DNA from: Paenibacillus sp. FSL H7-0737
Lineage (GTDB): Bacteria; Bacillota; Bacilli; Paenibacillales; Paenibacillaceae
DNA length: 64,000 nucleotides
Assembly: GCF_000758545.1 (NCBI RefSeq)
Contig: NZ_CP009279.1
Coordinates: forward strand, 806,001 to 870,000
Direction of reading: 5' to 3'
Part shown: one piece after another, positions 43,763 to 53,086 of the stretch
Layout: each line of letters starts with the position of its first letter
How positions within the stretch are numbered: the stretch's first letter is position 1
Made by a program: the position numbers and the translations under genes
The notes under the pieces: model-generated
The model's input: the letters and a program-made list of their open reading frames with translations, nothing else
Told to the model about the DNA's origin: nothing
Database searches by the model: none

Positions 43763-43851
43763 TATTGTTATAATTCATTTCAATATTTTACCGCCTATGC
43801 TACTATATCTACGATCATAAAAGGAATAATTTAGAAGAGTAGGTGGGTTTC

Positions 43852-43917
43852 ATGGAAATCGGTGCTATAGAATGGGATGGTGGCATTGAGATCGTAGCTG
43901 GCATTCCACAAGAATAA
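43852..43917 (+). CDS. Very short open frame of unknown meaning
   Basis: 21 codons (MEIGAIEWDGGIEIVAGIPQ-like), ATG preceded by AGGTGGG. It ends 31 bases before the phosphotransferase start. It may be a leader peptide, or a remnant; I recognise nothing in it. Confidence 0.25.
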   Translation: MEIGAIEWDGGIEIVAGIPQE

Positions 43918-43948
43918 TTGGATATATACAATCACCCGAAAGGAAGAA

Positions 43949-44827
43949 TTGCTCTTGAGAACCCCTATAACTAATGTAAACTGGCTTGAACACCATGAAA
44001 TCATGGATGAGCTACTCTATCATGAAGCCAGCTTAACCACGCATCCGATGGATGATGGCTTTGAAGCTGAGGTTCTAAAGATCAATCTAGATCGGGAAAG
44101 CTATGTCTTGAAAACATGGAGTAAGAGCTCCAAACCAGATGTTCAGTTTCAATACCGTTTATTGGAGGTCCTGTCTGAACAAGGGGTAGCCGTCTCTAAA
44201 CCAGTGGGTTGGGGAATCAATCCGGACGGGAATAAGGTGTTGTTAACAAGCTTTGACGGAACGCCAATTCATAAAGTGAATAATAAGACAATGAAGGAGC
44301 TCGCGAGCATTTTAGCCAGAATTCATCAAATAGATATCGCTGAGCTGGAACATATACAACTACCTAAGTACGATTTCATCGACTACTTTTTTCCTGAAGT
44401 GAGAGAGCATACAGACCATAATCAAGCTGTGATTTCTCTAGTGGAGCAAACGCCTATGAGACAAGATCGTATCATTCATGGAGATTTTCATTTAGGAAAT
44501 ATAGTAGAGGAACAACAGCGATTTACCGTCATCGATTGGACGAACGGCCAGTTGGGAGATCCTAGATATGATTTTGCATGGTCATTTATTCTGCTGAAAA
44601 TCCACATCTCTGAGCGTTACGCTGATATGTTCCGTTCTGCTTATCTATTGGACAATTTTATGGAGCAGGAAGAGCTTGAGGTGTTCTAAGCATGGGCTTG
44701 TCTAAGATGGATCTTACTGAATAGACGAGGCAGTACACCTAAAGGACCTAATGTATCGAAGAGGGTAAAGAGCATACTAGGAAGTAATCGCTTCCTGAAA
44801 GATTTGGATTTCCAAGGGTTTAAATGA
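43949..44827 (+). pseudogene. Aminoglycoside phosphotransferase (APH)-family gene with internal stop
   Basis: The frame begins with TTG (43949 or 43955) and encodes a kinase-like fold: HGDFHLGNI (catalytic loop) near residue 177 and IDWTNGQLGDPRYDFAW (metal-binding Asp) near 193. It stops at TAA 44687-44689. Reading on in the same frame gives AWACLRWILLNRRG and 46 codons to a TGA at 44825, a sequence that fits the C-terminal helices of the family. So the stop looks like a single nonsense change (GAA to TAA would restore EVFEAWACLRW). The truncated product keeps both catalytic motifs and might still fold, but probably is inactive. Confidence 0.78.
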
Positions 44828-44851
44828 ACTTCATCTTAAAAAGAATTACAA

Positions 44852-44894
44852 TACAGACCGCAACCCTTTGCGAGGGAGGCGGTCTATTTACGTT
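44852..44894 (+). terminator. Intrinsic terminator
   Basis: AGACCGC-AA-CCCT, TTGCG, AGGG-AG-GCGGTCT then ATTTA; the U-run is poor. Confidence 0.6.
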
Positions 44895-44997
44895 TGTTCG
44901 CTGCTTTCATTCAATATTCAGTTTGGGTGTTTATAATGCTTTTTATGAATCGGGGGATGTGCTTGTATAGACTTCGACTGTGAAAAGGAGGTTTTCC

Positions 44998-46554
44998 ATG
45001 GTAAGGGCAATTCAAAAAACATTGTATCTCATACTGGCATGCTTCATAGGACTGTTTATCGCTTCCTCCTTTTTTATCCGGGCGAAATATAATTATTTCG
45101 TATATGGGGACACGCCAGTTTTGGAGAAGCAACAGCTGGGCCTTTTTATTCTAGGGATTGTGGTGGTGCTGGCGTTAAGCGTTATTTTGTATAAAATATG
45201 CCTGAAGCTTAATCAGTACAGTTGGAAAATCGTAATTCCAGCCATATTGCTATGTTCCTTTTCCATTCAGATCGTGATCATTTTTCTATTTCCTCGCTTG
45301 CCGACGGATGATTCGCAGACGGTGCTTTCACTGGCACTCGATATGCTGTACAGAAATGATTATTCATCTTTTGACACGACAGGTTATCTGCATATGTTCC
45401 CGTTTAACTTCTCGATTGTTGTGTACTTAAAGACGTTGCTACAGTTATTTCCGGATAATTACTTGGTGATCAAAGTATTCAATATTCTTTTTACACTGTT
45501 AACCTCGTTAATGATTTACCTGCTGTACAAAGAGCTCAAGGGTAAGTCTAGGGATCATGATTATGGCATTCTCGTGTTTGCCGCTACCTATATCCCTTCT
45601 TTGTTTATGAGTAATTTAATTTATAACGATGTGATCGCGACTGCCTTTTTGACAAGTGCTTTATATTTTGCTGTAAAATTTATCAAAAGAAAGTCCTTAA
45701 AGGATATTGTCTTCGCAGCCATCTTCCTGGCAGTCGGCAACTATTTCCGAAGTATCGGTGTTATTTTTCTGATTGCTGTGGTAGTCAGTCTATTGTTCAA
45801 CATGCGTGCGATCGGGGTAAAAAAAGCTCTAAGCGCGTTGTTTATTACGGCTTTATTGTTTGATGTTCCAAGCTGGACGCAAAATGCTGTGCTGCAGGCG
45901 ACGAATGTCGTAGATGAACCGATTAACGAAAATTCCGCACCGGTCTATATGTGGCTGAATATGGGGATCAATCTGGAGACGTTTGGATTCTGGGATAACT
46001 GGCAGAGCTATACGATCTATCAGCAGGATGCCAATTATAATAAGGCAGAAAGTACGCAGCTATTTAAAGAGGAAATCAGTCATAAACTCTCCGAGGCGAG
46101 CCTAAGGGACGTAGTGAAAATGTATTATAAAAAAATCGTTTGGACCTGGACAGAAGGAACATACCAGATGGAACGATATGGACTTGGGAATGATGGATCA
46201 TCCAGTAACGGTGGAAGAATAGGCTTTGTCATGGACCGTTATAGCTACACTAATGCTGCTACGGATCTATTTAAGGGGGATTCGAGCTACCGCAGCGGGC
46301 TGCTGTGGTTGTTGTATGTCCTGAATTTTCTGATGTATGTTTTTATACTCGTTCGCTTAATCGGTGGAATAAGAGCCAAAAGATTTGAAGAGACCTCTTT
46401 GATTCTTGTGGTGTTGGGCTTTATCGGATTTTATCTACTATGGGAGATTAAGTCTCGATATATTTACCCGGTATATCCGCTGCTGATCGTGTTATCCTAT
46501 ATGGGTTTTAAAGATGTATATGATTATATGTTAAAAAGATATTTTCCACGTTGA
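44998..46554 (+). CDS. Polytopic membrane glycosyltransferase (GT39/PMT-like)
   Basis: 518 residues from the ATG at 44998 (AAAGGAGG 6 bases upstream); a GTG at 44980 overlaps that site. About eleven hydrophobic helices. An acidic pair near the first outside loop (FPRLPTDDSQTVLS, about residue 105) and HMFPFNFSIVVYLKTLL resemble the GT-C fold, in which such Asp residues are catalytic. GT-C enzymes move sugars from a polyprenyl-phosphate donor to surface polymers or proteins. Neighbours give no clue to the acceptor. Close to the 'glycosyltransferase family 39' annotations common in Paenibacillus. Confidence 0.75.
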   Translation: MVRAIQKTLYLILACFIGLFIASSFFIRAKYNYFVYGDTPVLEKQQLGLFILGIVVVLALSVILYKICLKLNQYSWKIVIPAILLCSFSIQIVIIFLFPRLPTDDSQTVLSLALDMLYRNDYSSFDTTGYLHMFPFNFSIVVYLKTLLQLFPDNYLVIKVFNILFTLLTSLMIYLLYKELKGKSRDHDYGILVFAATYIPSLFMSNLIYNDVIATAFLTSALYFAVKFIKRKSLKDIVFAAIFLAVGNYFRSIGVIFLIAVVVSLLFNMRAIGVKKALSALFITALLFDVPSWTQNAVLQATNVVDEPINENSAPVYMWLNMGINLETFGFWDNWQSYTIYQQDANYNKAESTQLFKEEISHKLSEASLRDVVKMYYKKIVWTWTEGTYQMERYGLGNDGSSSNGGRIGFVMDRYSYTNAATDLFKGDSSYRSGLLWLLYVLNFLMYVFILVRLIGGIRAKRFEETSLILVVLGFIGFYLLWEIKSRYIYPVYPLLIVLSYMGFKDVYDYMLKRYFPR

Positions 46555-46585
46555 CCATGTTTGCTCGGAAAGAGGGGGTTCAAAG

Positions 46586-46837
46586 ATGCGGATCAAGCGA
46601 TATCTCGCTTTGCTCATAGTAGTGCTTAGTTGTTCCATGGTGCTCGTCTCCTGTGACGCCATCACCGCTCAGAAGATATCAAGTACAGATTCTGGTTCAA
46701 GGGCGAACGGGGGACAGAGCTTTAACGGTGGCCGGGGTAAAGATGGAGGTAGCTCTCCCGGCATGAATGGCGGGACAAGAAGAAACGGCAGCCAAGGTAC
46801 AGATGGAGGAATTAGCGGGCAAAGTGGGCGACAGTGA
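46586..46837 (+). CDS. Small Gly/Asn-rich lipoprotein
   Basis: 83 residues. A lipoprotein signal ends in LVSC (Cys about residue 23). The mature part is low complexity, rich in Gly, Ser, Asn (SFNGGRGKDGG, MNGGTRRNGSQG), likely disordered outside the membrane. It follows the GT-C protein by 31 bases and may be co-transcribed. I know no function for it. Confidence 0.6.
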   Translation: MRIKRYLALLIVVLSCSMVLVSCDAITAQKISSTDSGSRANGGQSFNGGRGKDGGSSPGMNGGTRRNGSQGTDGGISGQSGRQ

Positions 46838-46940
46838 ACAAATTTCATGAACTTGCCCCAAGCCTACGAAGATTAAGTGTGATAGGATAAGATTACATTT
46901 AAATTCCCCGCGGGGGTAAGAAAAGAGAAAAGGGAGCAAC

Positions 46941-47693
46941 ATGAGAATCATTATATCGCCTGCTAAGAAGATGAAGATGGATACGGATTTTATGGATTGC
47001 CGCCAGATGCCGCAATTCATAAGCGAGTCGCAGACTCTTCTGGCCTTATTACAAAAGTTGAATTATGAAGAAGCCAAATCGCTATGGAAATGCAATGATG
47101 CCATCGCCACGCTAAATGTGGAACGGATTCGGGATATGGATGTAACACGGAGTCTTACACCGGCTATCTTTTCTTATGAGGGTATCCAGTACCAGTACAT
47201 GGCACCTGGGGTACTTCAAATGGAGGAGCTGGAATATCTTCAGCAGCATTTACGGATATTGTCTGGGTTCTATGGAATCGTCCGGCCGTTTGACGGCGTT
47301 GTTCCGTACAGGCTGGAGATGCAGGCTAAGCTTAGCGGACCAGGTTTCAAGTCTATCTATGAGTTCTGGAACAGGAAGCTTGCAGATCAGCTATTTTCGG
47401 AGACTGACATCATTCTGAATCTGGCCTCCAAGGAATACAGCAAGTGCATCTCCCCGTATGTTGGCGGAAACGTTCGAATGATTAGCTGTGTATTCGGGCA
47501 GGAAATCGGCGGTAAGATCGTTGAGAGAGCGACTTTGGTTAAGATGGCCAGAGGTGAAATGGTGCGTTTCATGGCTGAGCGGCAAATCACCTGTGTGGAG
47601 GATATCAAAGGCTTCGACGGGTTTGATTTCAGCTTTGCTGAGGAGCTGTCGAATGAGAGTACGTATGTGTTTATACAAAAAAAGAATGAATAG
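46941..47693 (+). CDS. yaaA: YaaA-family peroxide stress protein
   Basis: 250 residues. Opens with MRIIISPAKKM, the hallmark of YaaA (DUF328), and has LSGFYGIVRPFDGVVPYRLEM in the middle and VNLAS-like LNLASKEYSK. The family binds DNA through a helix-hairpin-helix-like fold and lowers intracellular free iron during peroxide stress in Escherichia coli. Length matches. GGGAGC lies before the ATG. Stands alone, followed by a probable terminator. Confidence 0.92.
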   Translation: MRIIISPAKKMKMDTDFMDCRQMPQFISESQTLLALLQKLNYEEAKSLWKCNDAIATLNVERIRDMDVTRSLTPAIFSYEGIQYQYMAPGVLQMEELEYLQQHLRILSGFYGIVRPFDGVVPYRLEMQAKLSGPGFKSIYEFWNRKLADQLFSETDIILNLASKEYSKCISPYVGGNVRMISCVFGQEIGGKIVERATLVKMARGEMVRFMAERQITCVEDIKGFDGFDFSFAEELSNESTYVFIQKKNE

Positions 47694-47708
47694 AGTTAGT
47701 AGTGCTAC

Positions 47709-47763
47709 GGGTAATCTTGGAGGTGGTTGAACAACCAGCTTCAGGGTTACCTTTATTTTTGAT
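47709..47763 (+). terminator. Probable intrinsic terminator
   Basis: GGTAATC..TGGTTG, AACA, CAACCAG..GGGTTACC pairs over a long imperfect stem, then TTTATTTTTG. Confidence 0.6.
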
Positions 47764-47864
47764 TAGCGAAACTAAATGGGGAATTCTAGTTTTTTAAAGG
47801 GGATAGATTGCAGTATAGAGAATAAAGTTCGGATGGAATAAGAACAGGTGAAAGAGGAGGGCTT

Positions 47865-50800
47865 ATGATTTTTAAAAGAGATCCATTGGACAAACAGAGC
47901 TTACTTAAAGAATTGGATTCACTAGGCTATTCCGACAGAGTCAAAAAAGTAGCGATATTAGGCCGTGATCATCTTGGATCTGTCCAGTACTCCCAATTAC
48001 TAGCCTCCTTGCTGGAGGATGGCGTTTATGAAGCACGTCTTGCCTTAATCGGTGCCATTGCAACACATGATGCCCCTATTATTCTGTCAGCCCTGCGGCA
48101 TCCCATGGCAAGTATCAGAAATACGGCTGCGGGTCTTTTGGCAAAGGTGGCTTCAGATACTGATATTGAACGTGAGCTCCCACATTTATCATATGATTGC
48201 CGCCGTAAGCTGCTGCACAGTATTTCACAGATTAACCGTCAGGAATTGGCGGAACGTTTATTGCCTATGGTGTACGCCCGGTGGGGAGCGGAGGAAGCCG
48301 CGATTATATTGCAGGCCTGTTATTCGGCAACGGTAAGTAAATGGCTTGCTGATATCGGATATGCCATAAAAGACTGGAAGAAATTATCCAGCCGACATCT
48401 TGACGTAGTAGCGGAATACTTTGCAACAACACTGGAAAGCACACCACTCAGGGAAAAAGGCTATGTCTGGTGGAGATTCTCATCAGCTATGGAGATCCTA
48501 TGCAATCTAAAGGCGGATCTGGTACTTGCGTGTGCGATGAATCATGGACCCGAGGGTATCATACATCCTGCGTTAAAGGAACAACTTGGCACGCTTGTAC
48601 GCCAAAATCCGAATATAGTGTATCAGCTGCTGACTCGAACGGAGTCGCGGAGCGATCTGATTTCTTATGGTGTGCCTGAAGGTGTTCTAAAAAGAAAAAA
48701 ATATTTATCCATGGAGCAATGGATTGAGATAGCGAAATTACTCGCAGATCACCCGATGCATTTAGCGAAGTTGCTGCATAATATTGCACCTTCCAACCGC
48801 CAAGTGATTTTTGATGCCGTGTATGAAGAAGATAAACGCCAAGACCGTGTTTTTCCGGAAAGATTACTTTATATATTACCGCATGCCTTGCGTGACAAGG
48901 AAGCCACCCGGATGCTTGGCCTTCGTGAAATCAATGATGACCGGGAGAGAACAATCAGACTCACCGCTTGCCGTTCTATTCTTCATTCAAGAGCGGGGCT
49001 TGAACAAGCAACAAAGGTATCCAGTTCAGAAGAACGTTCCACGGCGCTTATGCAACTGATCAGAAGTACGGTTCTGTCGAGACAGGGTATGCATGAGACT
49101 TTGGTATTTTTGGGCCGGATTAGAAATGAGCAAGATCCTGTTCGAGGTTTTGTGTTTAAGGAGCTTTCAGAAAGTCCTGCATCTGTGTTCACCGATGCCC
49201 ATGTACAAGAACTTACTATGCTTGTTGATAGTGTTATAGATGCCAGAGATACTTCATATGGTACGAAGTTTTCCGTTCAACAACTGGCATTTGCTATTCT
49301 CCGGCATAACGCATTAAATCCTCACAGTGAGTTGTTCAAGTTCTCTTTAAATACGATCCGGAAACTGGCCCAGCAGAACGGACAGCTTTCACTTCCATCG
49401 TTGGAGAAGAATTTACCCCAAGGAGTAGAAGAGGTCATCTTTGATGAAATCTATACATTAGCTGTACAGGGTAACAAAAGAGAAGACTACAATCTGGTGC
49501 TTAGCCTGGCTAGCTCATTTGGTAAAAGAGGTTACGGCATCATAAAACTTCAGAATCTGTTAAAGGAAGCAACGAGGGCAAAGGCAGATTCTACAGCCAT
49601 ACAAGCGGCCAGATACTGGCTTGCGCCTCGTACAACACGTGATGCCAGAGTTAAGGAATTATTAGCTTTAGATAAATCGTATATTACGATCCATGAAGTA
49701 TTCCAGCATCTGCATCTGAAGCGTCAAGAATGGCTCGATCCTTTTATTTCAGGGGCTGTCATTAAGGGCGAGTTCCTATCAGGCAAAACTATCTATCTTG
49801 TGCCGGCCGCGGATGGATTCCACAGATGGCTGCCACGTCAGCAACAAGCATTAAGTGCCTTATTAGAAAAAATTGCATACGATGCCAAACGTAATCTTTG
49901 GGAGCGTGCAAGAGTTATTAAGATCATGGCAAGCATGCCTGATCTCGGTTCGGATAGGTTACTTGGGCTTATGCAGGATAAGGAAGTAACTGTAGTAGAA
50001 GCTGCACTTCATGCCTTTTCACTTATGGAAGAACCGGAGAAGGCACTTCCCATTCTGCTGGAGAATCTGGATGGGGACCGGGCACGTGTAGCCATGTACT
50101 CGATACCTAGATGCATCCGCAGGGTGAATCCGGTGTTACTGGTTACCATGCTGAAAGAGCTTCTGAATCGGGATAAGCTGAAGATCACTGTCAGAAAAGA
50201 GGGCATCCGCTTACTGGGTGCTTATAGAAGCGATGACAGCATTCCGCTATTGATGAACGAGTTCGAGAAACCAAATGCACACAAGGATGTAATCATTGCC
50301 ATAGGGCATGCTGCAAAACAGCTTTTAGATGATGAGCGCGCTTGGGAGATTTTAAGTGCAATGGCTGCTTCATCAGAAAGTGATATCGCAAGAAGCTTGT
50401 TATCCCAACAGCCTAATGATCTTCCGCTAGACTATAGACTTCGCTATTTAAAATTAATCATTGAAATCGGAAATCATCCGGATGGGTTTGTCGGCAAGTA
50501 TGCTTTCAGTTCTATGATGCGGTGGACCAATGGAAATGAAGACATTGTTGCAGCTGCCACCGCTCAGGCTATTATGGATTTGGAAGACAGCAACAGATGG
50601 GAATTTGCCATGAACACGCTAATACAAACCTGCCGCGATGGTAAGATCAATGAGGTTGTAATCGGCGTTTGTCAGAAATTAGCTAGTGCGGCGATAAGGG
50701 ATGAATGGAATGCAACTACCAGTAGAGATTTGCCTCATCGGCAACGTCTCCTGAAACTTATCAACCAGCTGAACGCTTTGCCAACAATCACCCGGGTGCA

Positions 50801-51230
50801 CCTTAAACCTTTGTATACGGGATTGATTGAGTGTCTAACATCGGATGAGACTTTACAGCAAGTTGTGATGAAGCTGTATATAGCAGTAATAGACTGGAAT
50901 AATGTGCAGGAATCCGCCGCTTATCTGAATCAGATGGTTAACTGTATTTCAAATCAGCCGCAGCTGTTGAGCGACGCCTACAAGCAGGTTGCTTATAATT
51001 TAAAAGACAGCACAGGCTACTGGAGTCCGGAGACCTTATTGGAAATTGTAGATGTGCTAGGGTCTGAGGGGAGTTACGAATCTCAGTATATTGGACTTTC
51101 GTTGCTTGAGGTTGCCGGAAGTGCTCTACTCTGGAGTCCAGAGCCTGCAGAGCGTTTGAGGGTGTACAGAAATCACACGAATATTGCGGTTCGCTCACTT
51201 GCGCTAAATATTTGGACGGTGATAGATTAG
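47865..51230 (+). CDS. Large HEAT-repeat protein
   Basis: 1121 residues, start with AGAGGAGG 5-8 bases upstream. No signal peptide or membrane helix. Alpha-helical repeats run through the whole chain, for example [27 protein letters not shown] (about 66-92) and [46 protein letters not shown] (about 705-750), with the Pro/Asp-Arg spacing of HEAT repeats. Such solenoids are protein-binding scaffolds. I found no catalytic motif. It is monocistronic between two terminators. Confidence 0.75.
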   Translation: MIFKRDPLDKQSLLKELDSLGYSDRVKKVAILGRDHLGSVQYSQLLASLLEDGVYEARLALIGAIATHDAPIILSALRHPMASIRNTAAGLLAKVASDTDIERELPHLSYDCRRKLLHSISQINRQELAERLLPMVYARWGAEEAAIILQACYSATVSKWLADIGYAIKDWKKLSSRHLDVVAEYFATTLESTPLREKGYVWWRFSSAMEILCNLKADLVLACAMNHGPEGIIHPALKEQLGTLVRQNPNIVYQLLTRTESRSDLISYGVPEGVLKRKKYLSMEQWIEIAKLLADHPMHLAKLLHNIAPSNRQVIFDAVYEEDKRQDRVFPERLLYILPHALRDKEATRMLGLREINDDRERTIRLTACRSILHSRAGLEQATKVSSSEERSTALMQLIRSTVLSRQGMHETLVFLGRIRNEQDPVRGFVFKELSESPASVFTDAHVQELTMLVDSVIDARDTSYGTKFSVQQLAFAILRHNALNPHSELFKFSLNTIRKLAQQNGQLSLPSLEKNLPQGVEEVIFDEIYTLAVQGNKREDYNLVLSLASSFGKRGYGIIKLQNLLKEATRAKADSTAIQAARYWLAPRTTRDARVKELLALDKSYITIHEVFQHLHLKRQEWLDPFISGAVIKGEFLSGKTIYLVPAADGFHRWLPRQQQALSALLEKIAYDAKRNLWERARVIKIMASMPDLGSDRLLGLMQDKEVTVVEAALHAFSLMEEPEKALPILLENLDGDRARVAMYSIPRCIRRVNPVLLVTMLKELLNRDKLKITVRKEGIRLLGAYRSDDSIPLLMNEFEKPNAHKDVIIAIGHAAKQLLDDERAWEILSAMAASSESDIARSLLSQQPNDLPLDYRLRYLKLIIEIGNHPDGFVGKYAFSSMMRWTNGNEDIVAAATAQAIMDLEDSNRWEFAMNTLIQTCRDGKINEVVIGVCQKLASAAIRDEWNATTSRDLPHRQRLLKLINQLNALPTITRVHLKPLYTGLIECLTSDETLQQVVMKLYIAVIDWNNVQESAAYLNQMVNCISNQPQLLSDAYKQVAYNLKDSTGYWSPETLLEIVDVLGSEGSYESQYIGLSLLEVAGSALLWSPEPAERLRVYRNHTNIAVRSLALNIWTVID

Positions 51231-51257
51231 TTTTCATAGTTTTAATAAAATATAAAC

Positions 51258-51302
51258 ACCAAAAAAGCTCAGGCTACAATTCGGCCTGAGCTTTTTTGGT
51301 GT
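51258..51302. terminator. Bidirectional intrinsic terminator
   Basis: CCAAAAAAGCTCAGGC, TACAATTCG, GCCTGAGCTTTTTTGG: near-perfect stem with A-run and U-run, serving the HEAT gene and the ABC exporter operon. Confidence 0.92.
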
Positions 51303-51310
51303 TTATTCAA

Positions 51311-53086
51311 TTAAGCTTCCATCTTCTGCGCCGTATAAAGGCGGTGGTAAAGCCCCTTTTGTGCGATAAGCTCATCATGTGAGCCGCTTTCTGCGATACC
51401 TTTGTTAGACACATACATAATGCGGTCGCAGTTTTTTACGGTGGACAGGCGGTGCGCGATAATGAATGAGGTACGTCCTTTAAGGAGCTCATTCAGACCT
51501 TTTTGCAGCAAACGCTCAGTCTTCGCATCGATCGATGAAGTGGCTTCATCTAATATGAGAATTCTCGGATCAGCCAAAAGCGTTCTCGCGAACGAGATGA
51601 GCTGCCGCTGTCCCTGAGACAGCTTGGAGCCACGCTCGTTGACCTCCGTCATGTAGCCTTGATCGAATTCACGGATGAATTCGTCGGCGCACACGGCTTT
51701 CGCCGCAGCAATCACTTCTTCCTCGGTGGCATCGAGTTTACCGTAACGAATATTGTCCAAGATCGTACCGGAGAAGATGAAGCTGTCTTGAAGCATAATC
51801 CCCATCTGGCTGCGCAGGGACTTCAGCGTAACCTGCGAGATATCCTGATCGTCGATAAGAATCTTACCGCTAGAAATATTATAGAAGCGCGAGATCAGAT
51901 TGACGACTGTAGTTTTGCCTGCACCTGTTGGTCCCACTAGAGCGATGCTTTCTCCCGCTTTGATCTTAAAGGAGATATTCTCCAGAATATTGAGTCCTGG
52001 GTCATAGGCAAAGGTCACATCGTCGAAAGTGACATGGCCCTCTACAGGCCGCAGTGTCTTCGCATCCGGAATATCACTGACGGTAACGGGCTCATCCAGC
52101 GTCTCGAAGATACGCTCGAGATAGGCAACGGCGTTGATGAAGTTATTGTACAGGTTCGAAAGATTCAGAATCGGCTGCCAGAAGCGGGCAGCGTAGCTGC
52201 TCATCGCCAGAATGACGCCGAGGGTCATATCTTGTGGACTCAGTGTTAGTAGGCCTACAAGGAAAATCAATGATGTAACGATCGTAGACAAGTTGTCTAC
52301 GGAGAACGGAATAAGTAAGTTGTAACGTTGAGCCTTCATCCATTCTGTACGGAAATTACCCGCGAGACGTGTGAAGATTCCTTCGTTGCGTTGTTCCCGG
52401 GAGAACATTTGCGTCACACCAATACCGCTGATACTTTCTTGCAAATAGGCGTTTAGGTTGGAGCTTTTATTGGATACTGCTTGCCAAGCCCGGCGTTGCC
52501 GAGTTTTGATCAGCATCATGATGACAAAGAATACTGGCAGCCCTGCAAGGATGACAAATGATAGACGTACGTCAACAGCGAACATGAAGGCTGCGATAAA
52601 GAGCAAATTCACGATTTCTAGAATAAAGTTGATAATACCGTTGGATAACACATCTGAAACGGCGTTAACGTAGTTTACGACCCGGATGAGAATCTTGCCT
52701 TGCGGACGGTCGTCATAATACTTGAAGGGCAACTCTTGCAGATGCTTAAACAAATCTGTACGGATGTCAAAAATAATATCCTGCCCAACACTCGTCATGA
52801 TACGTGAACGTATGGTAGCGAGATAAACGCTGACCACAATGGTCAGAAGCATCAGTCCAGCCCAGCCCAGTAGCGCAAGCTTCGCTTTTGCCGGAATGGT
52901 CACGTCGATCACATGCTGCATGATCAGTGGAGCTGATAGTGAAATGGCCGCTGAAAGTGCACTGAGGATAAATGCAACAATCATTGGCGTTTTCTTTCGT
53001 TTGATGTATACCATCGCACGCCGGAAGTGTTTTATATTAAACGGCGATTCCAGATTCTCATCGACGTCGAATTTATTCCTTGCCAC
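51311..53086 (-). CDS. ABC exporter half-transporter with consensus NBD (BmrD-like)
   Basis: 591 residues, GTG start with AGGTGA upstream, overlapping the preceding gene by 14 bases. An N-terminal six-helix exporter domain (about 25-315) is joined to an NBD: Walker A GPTGAGKTT, signature LSQGQRQL, Walker B ILILDEATSSID with the catalytic Glu, and H-loop IIAHRLST. Its partner has a degenerate site, so the two form an asymmetric heterodimer like BmrC/BmrD or TM287/288, which export drugs or peptides. The length is shorter than Bacillus BmrD. Confidence 0.88.
   Translation of the reverse strand: MARNKFDVDENLESPFNIKHFRRAMVYIKRKKTPMIVAFILSALSAAISLSAPLIMQHVIDVTIPAKAKLALLGWAGLMLLTIVVSVYLATIRSRIMTSVGQDIIFDIRTDLFKHLQELPFKYYDDRPQGKILIRVVNYVNAVSDVLSNGIINFILEIVNLLFIAAFMFAVDVRLSFVILAGLPVFFVIMMLIKTRQRRAWQAVSNKSSNLNAYLQESISGIGVTQMFSREQRNEGIFTRLAGNFRTEWMKAQRYNLLIPFSVDNLSTIVTSLIFLVGLLTLSPQDMTLGVILAMSSYAARFWQPILNLSNLYNNFINAVAYLERIFETLDEPVTVSDIPDAKTLRPVEGHVTFDDVTFAYDPGLNILENISFKIKAGESIALVGPTGAGKTTVVNLISRFYNISSGKILIDDQDISQVTLKSLRSQMGIMLQDSFIFSGTILDNIRYGKLDATEEEVIAAAKAVCADEFIREFDQGYMTEVNERGSKLSQGQRQLISFARTLLADPRILILDEATSSIDAKTERLLQKGLNELLKGRTSFIIAHRLSTVKNCDRIMYVSNKGIAESGSHDELIAQKGLYHRLYTAQKMEA

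Noticed and set aside
46697..47020. Minus-strand frame across the lipoprotein/yaaA junction
   Set aside because: Overlaps two better-supported plus-strand genes and has no family resemblance.
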